A stretch of DNA of 64,000 bases from an uncultured Prochlorococcus sp. (GTDB taxonomy: Bacteria > Cyanobacteriota > Cyanobacteriia > PCC-6307 > Cyanobiaceae): assembly GCA_902625845.1 (NCBI GenBank), contig CACOCT010000002.1, positions 1 through 64,000 of the forward strand, read 5' to 3'. Position numbers and translations under genes: made by a program. Shown here piece after piece: positions 49,071 through 60,172 of this stretch (the stretch's first letter is position 1; every line of letters begins with the position of its first letter). Under the pieces are notes generated by a model. The model had not been told where the DNA came from, did not search any database, and saw only the letters and a program-made list of their open reading frames with translations.

Positions 49071-49961
49071 TTGAAATCAAAACTTCAAAAAACTTTAGAA
49101 TCTCATTCTAAAGCAATAACGGCAGAATTAATGCCTCCAAGAGGTGGCGATCCCACTCGATCTCTCAAAATAGCACAACTTTTAAAAGATAAGGTACATG
49201 CAGTTAACATAACAGATGGAAGTAGAGCTATTATGCGGATGAGTAGTTTAGCTATGTCAAGGCTACTACTGGAAATTGGGATAGAACCTGTAATGCAAAT
49301 ATCTTGCCGAGATCGTAATAAAATTGCTTTACAATCTGACATTCTTGGAGCAAATGCCTTAGGTATAAAAAATATTTTGTGCATTACTGGGGACTCAGTC
49401 AAAGCTGGGGATCAACAAAATACAAAAGCTGTTCATGAATTTGAATCAGTAAAGCTTCTTAAACAAATACAATCATTTAATAATGGAATTGATCCCACTT
49501 ATGAATTATTAAGTGATAAAAAAACAGAAATTTTTGCGGGAGCAGCTGCAGATCCAAGTTATAAAAATTTAAAAATATTAAAAATGAGAACTGAACAAAA
49601 AAAAGAAGCAGGAGCTCGATTTATTCAAACACAAATGATTATGGATAAAAAATATCTTATTGATTTTTGTGATAAGATTAGTAAACCATTAAAACTACCA
49701 GTTCTAGCTGGAGTTTTCTTGCTTAAGTCTTATAAAAATGCACTTTTTATAAATAAATTTGTACCTGGAGCAAATATCCCTGAGCATCTCCTTAATAGGC
49801 TTAAAGAATCAAAAAATCCTATTGAAGAAGGTATCAATATTGCTGCAGAACAAACAAGAGAATTTATAGATATATCGCAAGGAGTTCATATCATGGCTGT
49901 AAAAAGTGAACATTTAATACCAGAGATTTTAAAAAGAGCAGAAATTAATCTGGAATATTAA
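49071..49961 (+). CDS. metF: Methylenetetrahydrofolate reductase
   Basis: FAD enzyme giving methyl-tetrahydrofolate for methionine synthesis. It has ITAELMPPRGGDPTRSL, VNITDGSRAIMRMSSLA, MQISCRDRNKIALQSD, LCITGDSVKAGDQ and ARFIQTQMIMD, close to the MetF fold. It is 296 residues. The start is a TTG at 49071 and is the first possible after a stop. It overlaps the convergent sugar nucleotide gene by 17 bases. Confidence 0.92.
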   Translation: MKSKLQKTLESHSKAITAELMPPRGGDPTRSLKIAQLLKDKVHAVNITDGSRAIMRMSSLAMSRLLLEIGIEPVMQISCRDRNKIALQSDILGANALGIKNILCITGDSVKAGDQQNTKAVHEFESVKLLKQIQSFNNGIDPTYELLSDKKTEIFAGAAADPSYKNLKILKMRTEQKKEAGARFIQTQMIMDKKYLIDFCDKISKPLKLPVLAGVFLLKSYKNALFINKFVPGANIPEHLLNRLKESKNPIEEGINIAAEQTREFIDISQGVHIMAVKSEHLIPEILKRAEINLEY

Positions 49962-51129
49962 TCAAATCGCTACCCAAAAGTTCTGCCATCGCTTTTTGCT
50001 GAGGTGAGGGTTCTGAAAGATCCAACCTTCTTGAATCTGTAATTAACCAATCCAAAGATGCCTCTTGCAAATCAAAATGATCTCCATTTTTTCCTACGCA
50101 ATATCTCCCAAAAACCAGTTTGTCTACAAGTCGAACCCCTTTACCAATTTTTGAGTAATCAAAAATAATAGAATTATCTATTGTTGCTCCTTCACAAATA
50201 CAACAACTTGGCCCAATCATAGATGGTCCAATAATTGTTGCGCCATCTTCGATTCTAGACATCCCTCCAATATATACAGGCCCCTTAATATTGACTTTGT
50301 CCCAATTTACTGCGACATTTAGACCTGTATAAACCCCAGGTTTTACCTCTTTTCCAGGGATATCAACTTGTCTTACTTTACCTTGAAGTACACTTCTTAT
50401 AGCACTCCAATAATCAGGTACCTTCCCAATATCAACCCATTCAAAATCCATCGGCAATGCATAAAAGGGTAAATTATTTGCGACTAATTTTGGGAAAAGA
50501 TCTGCTCCAATGTCAAATTTCTTCCCAGAGGGAATATGATCGAATATTTCAGGCTCGAATAAATAAATTCCAGTATTTATACAATCACTTAAGGCATCTT
50601 CTATAGAAGGCTTTTCTTGAAATGCTTTCACTCTCCCTTCCTTATCTGAAACGACAACACCGTAACTTGAGACTTCTTTCTTATTAACTTTCTTAGTAAT
50701 TAGACTAGCTATTGCTCCTTTCTTTTTATGTCTCTTGACTGCTTCAGTTAAGTCTAAATCAACAAGGGCATCTCCACATACTACAACGAAAGTTTCATCA
50801 AAAAAGTTTTGAAAATCTTGAATTTTTTTTAACCCTCCTGCGGAACCTAAAGCATCACCAATTAATTCTCCATCCTCTATCCTTCCCTCAAAGCTATAAG
50901 CTATTTCCACTCCAAATCTTTGTCCATCTCTAAAATAATTCTCGATCTCCTCAGCTAAATGAGAAACATTAACCATTATTTCTCTAAATCCATGTTCTTT
51001 TAATAATTCCAACAAAAACTCCATTACAGGCTTTTGCAAAATTGGAATCATCGGTTTAGGAATTATATGCGTAATAGGTTGAACGCGTGTTCCTTTACCA
51101 GCTGCAAGTATCATTGCCTTCATAGGCAT
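49945..51129 (-). CDS. NDP-sugar pyrophosphorylase (mannose-1-phosphate guanylyltransferase-like)
   Basis: Nucleotidyltransferase that activates a sugar phosphate for cell envelope or polysaccharide synthesis. The N-terminal half has AMILAAGKGTRVQPITHIIPKPMIP, in part the GxGxRxxPxT...KP nucleotide motif, plus VVVCGDALVDLDL and FQEKPSIEDAL. The C-terminal half has a left-handed beta-helix pattern (VYIGGMSRIEDGATIIGP). At 394 residues it fits GMP-type enzymes; the sugar and base are not readable. ATGs at 51129 and 51123 are both possible. Confidence 0.88.
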   Translation of the reverse strand: MPMKAMILAAGKGTRVQPITHIIPKPMIPILQKPVMEFLLELLKEHGFREIMVNVSHLAEEIENYFRDGQRFGVEIAYSFEGRIEDGELIGDALGSAGGLKKIQDFQNFFDETFVVVCGDALVDLDLTEAVKRHKKKGAIASLITKKVNKKEVSSYGVVVSDKEGRVKAFQEKPSIEDALSDCINTGIYLFEPEIFDHIPSGKKFDIGADLFPKLVANNLPFYALPMDFEWVDIGKVPDYWSAIRSVLQGKVRQVDIPGKEVKPGVYTGLNVAVNWDKVNIKGPVYIGGMSRIEDGATIIGPSMIGPSCCICEGATIDNSIIFDYSKIGKGVRLVDKLVFGRYCVGKNGDHFDLQEASLDWLITDSRRLDLSEPSPQQKAMAELLGSDLINIPD

Positions 51130-51174
51130 TTTAAACCTCTTTTTGTAACATTAGCTTGATTTTCTCCAAATCCT

Positions 51175-52023
51175 CTAGGCAGCGGTCGGAGAAGTATCTG
51201 TCACTTCCAGATTTTCGATAGGTAATTGAGCTAACCCACCTTCTGGAATGACCCTTTTAATTTTTATTGGGCCATAAAGTGAGTGAACTTGTTTTAATTC
51301 AATTTTATTTTGAGAAGATAAAAATAGTAAAGCCCAGAATACCCCTAATCTATCTTTATCAAGATCCTTTTTTGCTACTTCTTTCCATCTAACAACCAAA
51401 TATTCAAAATCAATCCACTGCAAAGCTTTTTCCCATTTATCGATAAAATTTCCTAATGCCTTTGTCGTCTCAGGTAATTTCTCCCTATGTGCTAAGGTCT
51501 TGACTTGATCAATGAGTGCTTTATCAGAATATTTTTTATTTCTTTTCCTTTTCATTAAAAGTAGATCCTGAGTCTCTATTGTTTCTGCAATAGATTCAAG
51601 TTGACTGATTAATTCACCTAAAGTGGCTGTTCTTTTTATGATAGGTTGAGCTACTGATCTCCTCCTGAGGTATTTTTCTGGATATTTTGGGATATCAAAA
51701 TTATTATTGATCCAAGGTTGATCAGTTATTTCCAAATCATCTTCAAAATCATTTTGATCTTCAGGGAAAATATCAGATTCCAAAACCTGAGCCTTTAAAT
51801 TAACCAAAACTGATGCTGCAAAAAACGCTTCACTTGTCTCTGATAAATCCTTCTCATATGAATTATTACTAACTTTTGAATTATCAAATTTATGATCAAA
51901 TTGATCTAGAAAACTATCTATTACACTTATAACATCAACATCCCAAGGATCTAATTCCCCCCTACCAGCAGCATCTTGGAGAAATTTAATCAACAATCTA
52001 GGTCCTAAACCTGCACTATCAAT
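51175..52023 (-). CDS. scpA: Segregation and condensation protein A, start uncertain
   Basis: Kleisin of the SMC-ScpAB condensin-like complex. The stretch KFLQDAAGRGELDPWDVDVI is the ScpA N-terminal block, and DRLGVFWALLFLSSQNKIEL is the C-terminal winged-helix end. The frame is open without ATG, GTG or TTG from 52098 down to TTG at 51996, yet upstream codons read DSAGLGPRLL, like the DAGARL of related ScpA. I draw the gene to an ATT at 52023 so as to include these residues; the safer start is TTG 51996 (273 residues). Confidence 0.8.
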   Translation of the reverse strand: MDSAGLGPRLLIKFLQDAAGRGELDPWDVDVISVIDSFLDQFDHKFDNSKVSNNSYEKDLSETSEAFFAASVLVNLKAQVLESDIFPEDQNDFEDDLEITDQPWINNNFDIPKYPEKYLRRRSVAQPIIKRTATLGELISQLESIAETIETQDLLLMKRKRNKKYSDKALIDQVKTLAHREKLPETTKALGNFIDKWEKALQWIDFEYLVVRWKEVAKKDLDKDRLGVFWALLFLSSQNKIELKQVHSLYGPIKIKRVIPEGGLAQLPIENLEVTDTSPTAA

Positions 52024-52114
52024 AGATGTTGAATTAGAAATTTTAAAGAAAGTAACTACATTAAAGTTATCTGCTAATAAATTAATTAGCCAATTATTTT
52101 AAACTTACTTAAGG

Positions 52115-53755
52115 TTATATAGGTGGAGCCTTCAGAATATTACTATTATCACTTACAAATTCAACTGATTTAATATTTTGTTTAACTGCATTTAGATTTC
52201 TATCAACTAAATTATTTATAGAAGCCAAATAACTTTCTGTAATTAGTCTAGGGTAAAGTCCTATTCCAATAATAGGTAAAAGTAAACAACCAATTATATA
52301 AATCTCTCTTGGTTCTGCATCAATTAATTTTCTCTCACCAACTAAAGTAGGATTTTCTTTACCAAAGAATATTTCTCTCAACATAGATAGCAAATAGATT
52401 GGGGTTAAAATAACACCTATAGCTGCTAAAGATGCCATAGTTATTCTGAATGGTAAAGTGTATACTTCATCAGTTACAAATCCAGTAAATACCATTAGTT
52501 CTGAGACAAATCCACTCATCCCCGGTAATGCTAAAGAAGCTAGTGAGCAAGCTGTCCACAACGCAAACATTATCCTCATTTTTTGACCAACTCCTCCCAT
52601 CTCATCAAGTTTTAAAGTCTTTGTCCTGTCATATGTAGCTCCTACAAGAAAAAACAGGCTCGCACCAATGAGGCCATGACTTACCATTTGAAGCATTGCT
52701 CCACTTGTTCCAAGTGCGCTAAAGCTACCAATGCCTATTAAAACAAATCCCATATGACTAATAGAACTATATGCAATTTTTCTTTTTAAATTTCTCTGAG
52801 CGAATGATGTAAAAGCTGCATAAATTATATTTACTGCCCCTAAAACAATCAGTAAAGGTGCAAATTGAGCATGTGCTAAAGGTAAGAGTTGTGCATTAAA
52901 CCTTAGAAGAGCGTATCCGCCCATCTTCAAAAGAATTCCTGCTAATAGCATATGAACTGGAGCTGTAGCTTCTCCATGAGCATCTGGCAGCCAAGTATGC
53001 AGAGGGACAATTGGTAGCTTTACTCCAAATGCGATTAATAGCCCTGCATAACATAAAATTTGAAAATTTTGACTAAAATCTTGCTGAGCTAAATATTCGA
53101 AATTAAAATTAGGTGAACCGCTACCATAAAAGCCCATTGCCAATGATGCTAAAAGAATAAAGATTGAACTTCCAGCAGTATAAATAATGAATTTTGTTGC
53201 GGCATACTGCCTTTTTTTACCTCCCCAAATAGCTAATAATAGATAAACAGGTAATAATTCTAGTTCCCATGCTAAAAAGAATAACAACATATCTTGCACT
53301 GCAAATACCGCTATTTGGCCACCATCCATTGCAAGAATCAAGAAAAAAAATAACTTTGGTTTAAAGCTTACTGGCCAAGCGGCTAATACAGCTAAAGCAG
53401 TTATAAAACTCGTCAATAGTATTAGAGGCATTGAAATACCATCTGCACCCACTGACCAAGTCAAGCCTAAGCTTGGCAGCCAATTCACACTTTCTTTAAG
53501 TTGAACATTTTCATCATAAATATTAAATCCATTTATATATGCTCCAACAGTGATAAGAAAAGTTATTAAAGCTACAATAAGAGCGAACCATCTTACCTCC
53601 TTACCTTGTCCTTTATCAGGAATAAAGGGCACAATAAAAGCACAAATAATGGGGAACAGAATAGATAAAGACAACCAAGGAATATTGGTTAACCCAATAC
53701 CTAATTGTCCAAAAGAGGTTGTAAATAAATTATTTATTGAGAAATAATCAATCAA
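52115..53755 (-). CDS. ndhD: NAD(P)H-quinone oxidoreductase chain 4 (NdhD1)
   Basis: NuoM-like proton-pumping subunit with about 14 hydrophobic helices. It shows [34 protein letters not shown] with the key Glu, [26 protein letters not shown] and [11 protein letters not shown]. The 546-residue length and closeness to ndhF point to the NdhD1-NdhF1 respiratory and cyclic form. The start is TTG, directly after a stop codon in frame. It is 82 bases after ndhF. Confidence 0.95.
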   Translation of the reverse strand: MIDYFSINNLFTTSFGQLGIGLTNIPWLSLSILFPIICAFIVPFIPDKGQGKEVRWFALIVALITFLITVGAYINGFNIYDENVQLKESVNWLPSLGLTWSVGADGISMPLILLTSFITALAVLAAWPVSFKPKLFFFLILAMDGGQIAVFAVQDMLLFFLAWELELLPVYLLLAIWGGKKRQYAATKFIIYTAGSSIFILLASLAMGFYGSGSPNFNFEYLAQQDFSQNFQILCYAGLLIAFGVKLPIVPLHTWLPDAHGEATAPVHMLLAGILLKMGGYALLRFNAQLLPLAHAQFAPLLIVLGAVNIIYAAFTSFAQRNLKRKIAYSSISHMGFVLIGIGSFSALGTSGAMLQMVSHGLIGASLFFLVGATYDRTKTLKLDEMGGVGQKMRIMFALWTACSLASLALPGMSGFVSELMVFTGFVTDEVYTLPFRITMASLAAIGVILTPIYLLSMLREIFFGKENPTLVGERKLIDAEPREIYIIGCLLLPIIGIGLYPRLITESYLASINNLVDRNLNAVKQNIKSVEFVSDNSNILKAPPI

Positions 53756-53837
53756 TTGACAAATTTAATAATATATTGAGTTTAGAAATATTCTCAGAAT
53801 TTTCACCCAAATAGGTGTGAAGAAACACAATTCTCAA

Positions 53838-55901
53838 TTATGCAACTTGTGGAGATTGGAAACCAAATATCGCAACAAGTAATATAACTCCTCCAAAAAC
53901 AATAAGTGCATAAAATTGAGCTCGACCAGTTTCAAAATATTTCAATCCTTCACCACTACCTAAAGTAACAAGTCCAGTTAAATTGACTACTCCATCAACA
54001 ACTTTAGAATCAACCTCTAAAATTTCCTTTGCTATCCTTCTTGTACCTTTTACAAATATTCTTTCATTTATTTCATCTAGATACCATTTTCTAGATAAAA
54101 ATTTATTGATAGAGGGAAATCTCTCTGCAAAAATAACAGATAAATCTATCTTATGAGCAAAATAAGCTAAATATGCGATTGTAATACCAATAGAAGCGAT
54201 AGCTACAGAGGCAATAGCTAATGGCAAAAATTCTTTTAAATCAAACTCCTGAGCAAGTGTAATTGCTTCATCAGGATCTAATAATTGTATAAATTTACTA
54301 TCCCAAGGAAGACCCATAAATCCAATAATGACTGAGGGAAAAGCTAAAAATACCAAAGGAAATGTCATGGACCAAGGAGACTCATGAACCTCTCCATGAA
54401 AGGATTCGTCGTGAGATTCTTCATGTTGATCAATTTCTGAGGTGCCTTCATTCTCATGAGAATCATCTTCCATTATCAGACCAGCAGCAGAAATTAGAGT
54501 TGCCTTTAATTGTTCATCATTTCCTCTGAAATCACCCTCAAATGTAAGAAAATATAATCTAAACATATAAAAAGCTGTCATTCCTGCTGTCATAAAACCT
54601 ATAAACCAAAAAGCAGGAAAAGAGACAAAAGCATTTCCAAGAATTTCATCTTTACTCCAAAATCCAGCTAAGGGAGGAATACCACTAATGGCTATACATC
54701 CAATAAGAAAAGTTATAGAGGTAAAAGGCATTTTTTTTCTTAAACCACCCATTAATCTCATGTCTTGTGCAAGAACTGGTTGATGTCCTACCACTTCTTC
54801 CATAGCATGAATAACTGATCCAGATCCAAGGAATAACATTGCTTTGAAGCAAGCATGTGTAATTAAGTGAAAAATTCCTGCTAAAGGAGCTCCACATCCC
54901 ATAGCGAGCATCATATAGCCAAGTTGTGACACTGTACTGTAAGCCAACCCTTTTTTTAAATCCATCTGGGTAAGGGCAATCGATGCTCCAAGGAAACAAG
55001 TAATAGTTCCTATCATCGCAATTATAAATTGCATGATAGGAAATAAACTATAAAGAGGATCAAGACGAGCTACTAAAAATACGCCTGCCGCTACCATTGT
55101 CGCAGCATGTATTAGAGCTGATATAGGTGTAGGCCCCTCCATAGCATCAGGTAACCATACATGCAAGGGAAATTGAGCTGATTTTGCCATAGGTCCTAAA
55201 AAAACTAAGAAACATAGTAATAATGCTGCCCATCCTGGTAGGGAATTATCTGCTAAAGATTGAGATATTCCTAAAGCAATATCATTGAAATCAAAACTGT
55301 TTGTGGCCCAAAATAATCCTAAAATTCCTAATAAAAGTCCAAAATCTCCAACTCTATTAACAACAAAAGCTTTTTGTGCAGCATGAGCAGCGCCATCTCT
55401 GTCATACCAAAAACCAACTAATAGATAGGAGCACATACCCACTAATTCCCAAAAGACATAAATTTCTAGTAAATTTGGACTAATTATTAAACCCATCATC
55501 GAGCTGCTAAAAAGAGCTAGATAAGTAAAAAATCTTACGTAACCTTTATCATGAGCCATATATCCATGAGAGTAAATCATTACCAACAAAGTAATTGTTG
55601 TAACTAACGCAAGCATCACACTACCGAGTGGATCTAAGACGAAACCCATTGGAATTTGAAAATCTCCCGCACTCGCCCATACAAATAATTTTTCGACAGA
55701 TCTAGATCCATTAATTTGTTCAAATAAGGCTTTATAGCTTATAACTGCCGATGCACCTACAAATGAGAGTAAACCGATAGCCACGTATTCTCTCAGTTTA
55801 TTTATTTTTTTATTGATACTTATCAGACTCAGGCCAGATACAACTGCCCCTATTAAAGGGAGGACAGGAATTAACCATGCGATTTCAGAGGCTTGAGGCA
55901 T
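53838..55901 (-). CDS. ndhF: NAD(P)H-quinone oxidoreductase chain 5 (NdhF1)
   Basis: NuoL-like distal proton-pumping subunit, 687 residues. Motifs include YSHGYMAHDKGYVRFFTY, FWELVGMCSYLLVGFWY, HVWLPDAMEGPTPISALIHA and STVSQLGYMMLAMGCG. Between two helix groups is an acid- and His-rich loop (about 54378-54475) with seven His. The C-terminal lateral-helix region is present. It is 12 bases after the Z-ISO-like gene. Confidence 0.96.
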   Translation of the reverse strand: MPQASEIAWLIPVLPLIGAVVSGLSLISINKKINKLREYVAIGLLSFVGASAVISYKALFEQINGSRSVEKLFVWASAGDFQIPMGFVLDPLGSVMLALVTTITLLVMIYSHGYMAHDKGYVRFFTYLALFSSSMMGLIISPNLLEIYVFWELVGMCSYLLVGFWYDRDGAAHAAQKAFVVNRVGDFGLLLGILGLFWATNSFDFNDIALGISQSLADNSLPGWAALLLCFLVFLGPMAKSAQFPLHVWLPDAMEGPTPISALIHAATMVAAGVFLVARLDPLYSLFPIMQFIIAMIGTITCFLGASIALTQMDLKKGLAYSTVSQLGYMMLAMGCGAPLAGIFHLITHACFKAMLFLGSGSVIHAMEEVVGHQPVLAQDMRLMGGLRKKMPFTSITFLIGCIAISGIPPLAGFWSKDEILGNAFVSFPAFWFIGFMTAGMTAFYMFRLYFLTFEGDFRGNDEQLKATLISAAGLIMEDDSHENEGTSEIDQHEESHDESFHGEVHESPWSMTFPLVFLAFPSVIIGFMGLPWDSKFIQLLDPDEAITLAQEFDLKEFLPLAIASVAIASIGITIAYLAYFAHKIDLSVIFAERFPSINKFLSRKWYLDEINERIFVKGTRRIAKEILEVDSKVVDGVVNLTGLVTLGSGEGLKYFETGRAQFYALIVFGGVILLVAIFGFQSPQVA

Positions 55902-55913
55902 TTTTAATATAAC

Positions 55914-56663
55914 TTATGAATTAATTTTAAACTGCCAATCAAGAAATTCAGACAAAAAAGATGAATTAAATTGTGTTACGGCAATATTTATATATTTATG
56001 AGAAGACCAAATTATAATGATTGCAATTAATATGCCAAGTTGAGACAATTTTAAATACTCCTTAAATTTAAATACTTGCCTCCCTTCAATGATCGCCAAA
56101 AATGGAATAATTGATGTACTTTCTCTAAATTTATAAAAATCTTCACCAAATTTAAATTCTAATCTCCTATCACCATGCCAAATAGCAAACAAATGATGAC
56201 ATATTAAGCCAAAGGATGTTATCAAAGTAAAAGAGGTCCCAATCCACAGTGAGTGAGCGATACACCATATTATTTGTCCTATTGCTTGTGGATGACGAGT
56301 AACTCGCATGATACCAGTACTGTAAATTCTTATTTTTGGTTTTTGAACCGAAGGAATTTCTAATAAATTATAAGTTGCTGGGTATAAGAAAATAAAACTA
56401 ATTGCAGTTAAAGCCCAAACGATATAAAAGACAAAACTATTGCCCTGTAAATTCCATAATCTTATCCCATCATATCTATGTGTCAAAAAGTAACCTATTA
56501 AGATAATTGCTGAAGGTAGACTGAGTGAAACGAAAACAAGCCTCCATAATCTAGGCCCAATTATTGATTCAGCTTTATTTCTCAAAGCAGCTCCACCGCT
56601 ATGGATTATTGCAAAAATTAATATTAATATGAAAACCACTATTGAAGTTTTGTGAGCTTCCAT
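55914..56663 (-). CDS. NnrU-family membrane protein, probable 15-cis-zeta-carotene isomerase (Z-ISO-like)
   Basis: An integral membrane protein of about 249 residues with six or so helices. VTRHPQAIGQIIWCIAHSLW and HHLFAIWHGDRRLEFKFG match, in my memory, the NnrU/Z-ISO family with the histidines that hold heme in plant Z-ISO. Z-ISO isomerises zeta-carotene between phytoene desaturase and zeta-carotene desaturase steps. crtP and crtB within 5 kb support the role. I chose ATG 56663 over TTG 56681. It heads the unit with ndhF and ndhD. Confidence 0.78.
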   Translation of the reverse strand: MEAHKTSIVVFILILIFAIIHSGGAALRNKAESIIGPRLWRLVFVSLSLPSAIILIGYFLTHRYDGIRLWNLQGNSFVFYIVWALTAISFIFLYPATYNLLEIPSVQKPKIRIYSTGIMRVTRHPQAIGQIIWCIAHSLWIGTSFTLITSFGLICHHLFAIWHGDRRLEFKFGEDFYKFRESTSIIPFLAIIEGRQVFKFKEYLKLSQLGILIAIIIIWSSHKYINIAVTQFNSSFLSEFLDWQFKINS

Positions 56664-56751
56664 AAAATTTTTGATTAACAATTATTTATAATTTATTATT
56701 AACAATTTTTCAGCTAAGTATTAAACTTTTAATATATATTTTGGCATTTCA

Positions 56752-57684
56752 ATGCCTGAGCTCCCATTTACACTTGATCAATTAAGAATATTAAAAGCTA
56801 TTGCTGAGCAGGGTAGTTTTAAAAAAGCTGCAGATTTATTATTCGTCACTCAACCGGCAGTTAGTTTGCAAATTCAAAATCTTGAGAAGCAGCTTAATAT
56901 TACAATTTTTGACAGAGGAGGTAGAAAAGCTCTTTTAACCGAGGCAGGGCAAATATTGCTCGAATATTGTCAAAGGATACTTAATCAATGTGATGAGGCT
57001 TGCAAAGCTGTAGAAGATTTAAATAGCCTTAAAGGAGGTACCTTAATAATTGGGGCAAGTCAAACAACCGGTACTTATTTAATGCCTAGAATGATAGGCC
57101 TTTTTAGGCAGAAATATCCAGATGTTTCTGTTCAACTTCAGGTTCACAGCACAAGGAGGACAGGATGGAGTGTAGCTAATGGTCAAATTGATTTAGCAAT
57201 AATTGGAGGTCAATTACCCTCTGAACTAGAAAATCTTCTACAGATAGCACCTTATGCAACTGATGAACTTGCATTAGTTTTGCCATCAAAACATAGACTT
57301 TCAAAAGAAAAAGAACTCGCCAAGGAAGATCTATATACACTAAATTTTGTGACACTTGATTCTCAATCAACGACTAGAAAAGTTGTTGATGAACTTCTCA
57401 GAAATTCAGGTATAGAAATACAAAGGCTTAAAATCGAAATGGAGTTAAATTCCTTAGAAGCTATTAAAAATGCGGTTCAGTCTGGCCTTGGGGCAGCTTT
57501 CCTTCCAGTAGTATCTATTGAAAGAGAATTAGCCTCAGGAACTATTCATAAACCTTTAATGATTGATTTAGGAGTAAAAAGAGAGCTAAAACTTATTACC
57601 AATCCCTCAAGATATACTTCTAAAGCATCAGAAGCTTTTAAGCGAGATATATTGCCTCAATTTTCCAGCTTTAAAACGATATAA
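56752..57684 (+). CDS. rbcR: LysR-type regulator RbcR
   Basis: LysR protein of 310 residues: N-terminal HTH ([20 protein letters not shown], with [20 protein letters not shown]) and a two-lobed effector domain. [19 protein letters not shown] and [16 protein letters not shown] are like RbcR/Ycf30 and CmpR/NdhR. Known relatives control Rubisco, carbon uptake and ndh genes. It is divergent from the Z-ISO-ndhF-ndhD unit, so it may regulate that unit, an inference. Confidence 0.88.
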   Translation: MPELPFTLDQLRILKAIAEQGSFKKAADLLFVTQPAVSLQIQNLEKQLNITIFDRGGRKALLTEAGQILLEYCQRILNQCDEACKAVEDLNSLKGGTLIIGASQTTGTYLMPRMIGLFRQKYPDVSVQLQVHSTRRTGWSVANGQIDLAIIGGQLPSELENLLQIAPYATDELALVLPSKHRLSKEKELAKEDLYTLNFVTLDSQSTTRKVVDELLRNSGIEIQRLKIEMELNSLEAIKNAVQSGLGAAFLPVVSIERELASGTIHKPLMIDLGVKRELKLITNPSRYTSKASEAFKRDILPQFSSFKTI

Positions 57685-57686
57685 AT

Positions 57687-58307
57687 TCAAAATTGAGAAG
57701 CTTCTTTATTAATCCCAATTCCTCCATCTTCAGCTTGACCATCTCCTTTTATAATAAATTTATTCTCCTTTACATCAGTTTGATATACACATTTAACAAT
57801 GGGTTTATCTCGTATTGATCCAATATAAGCAAAAGTATTCATCCTTTGCTTACATTCTCTAACATCTTCATTACTAATAGCTCCTTGTTTTTGTAATACC
57901 GTCCAATTCTCCCTTCTAATAACACATCCTGGTTGTAATGCAGGTTGAGTAACAAAACTAGTTGATGGATTCAAAGTGGTATACATCTCAACATCAATAA
58001 CAAATGCACTTGCACCCCATTGTCTACAGAATTCTGGATCTGGAACAGCCATATCAAGTTGTTGCTGGCTCGCTATATTTCCTTGGCCACCATCTGTTGT
58101 ACTAGTAATAGCACTTCCTATACCTACACCCAATATTAAGACCCCAGCAAGGATAGCTATAGTTCCAGTATTAAAATTTAATTGCTCTTTCTGAGAAGAT
58201 GGTAAACTTCTACTTCTTTTAGAGTAATCATCTGTATTTAAATTGTTTGAGGAATAAGGACGCCTACGGGAGTTCCTATAAGGACCTCTATCAGAAGATC
58301 TTTTCAC
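57687..58307 (-). CDS. DUF3172 family membrane-anchored protein
   Basis: A 206-residue protein with a basic, Ser/Arg/Asn-rich N-terminus (about residues 1-45), one helix (GTIAILAGVLILGVGIGSAI), then a soluble domain with DPEFCRQWGASAFVIDVEMY and PGCVIRRENWTVLQKQG, with four Cys. This matches DUF3172 of cyanobacteria and plastid lineages as I remember it. Starts with GTG, sharing GTGA with the ndhM stop, so it is probably translated with ndhM. Function is unknown. Confidence 0.82.
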   Translation of the reverse strand: MKRSSDRGPYRNSRRRPYSSNNLNTDDYSKRSRSLPSSQKEQLNFNTGTIAILAGVLILGVGIGSAITSTTDGGQGNIASQQQLDMAVPDPEFCRQWGASAFVIDVEMYTTLNPSTSFVTQPALQPGCVIRRENWTVLQKQGAISNEDVRECKQRMNTFAYIGSIRDKPIVKCVYQTDVKENKFIIKGDGQAEDGGIGINKEASQF

Positions 58308-58651
58308 AATTGTTCTTTAGTTTTTGGTAATCCCATTGAATAGTTCATTACCCTACATTCTGGGTTATAGCTTAATAAACCTTGCTGAAGCATAACTTTA
58401 ATTATACCTTCAATTTCTGAACCAATTTTACGCAGTTCATAATCATCTAAATTTTTTCCGTCCCTTTCATTAACAAGGCTGTTAAACTTTTCATTTATTT
58501 TCTGTAAACTTTCTTCATTCCATAAAAACTCATTATCAGGATCAACATCAATAGTAAGCTTATTGGGATCAAACTTTAATTCATTATTTATGACATCAGC
58601 CGTGAAAATTCTTACATGTCTGGTTGTAGATTTAATCAGCATTTTTTCCAT
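58304..58651 (-). CDS. ndhM: NAD(P)H-quinone oxidoreductase subunit M
   Basis: Oxygenic-photosynthesis-specific subunit on the peripheral arm of NDH-1. Key blocks are KSTTRHVRIFTADV, TIDVDPDNEFLWNEESLQKI and NPECRVMNYSMGLPKT. It is 115 residues; an internal ATG three codons in is also possible. It is divergent from crtP across an 87-base spacer, and overlaps the DUF3172 gene by 4 bases. Confidence 0.94.
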   Translation of the reverse strand: MEKMLIKSTTRHVRIFTADVINNELKFDPNKLTIDVDPDNEFLWNEESLQKINEKFNSLVNERDGKNLDDYELRKIGSEIEGIIKVMLQQGLLSYNPECRVMNYSMGLPKTKEQL

Positions 58652-58702
58652 AATTAAAAAAAATTCAACAAAAAAAACTAGAATGCTTTAACTTTAGGAT
58701 AA

Positions 58703-60127
<1,425 letters not shown>

Positions 60128-60172
60128 GAAATATAAAATAAAATTAAGTAATAACTAATTAATAGAAATTTT

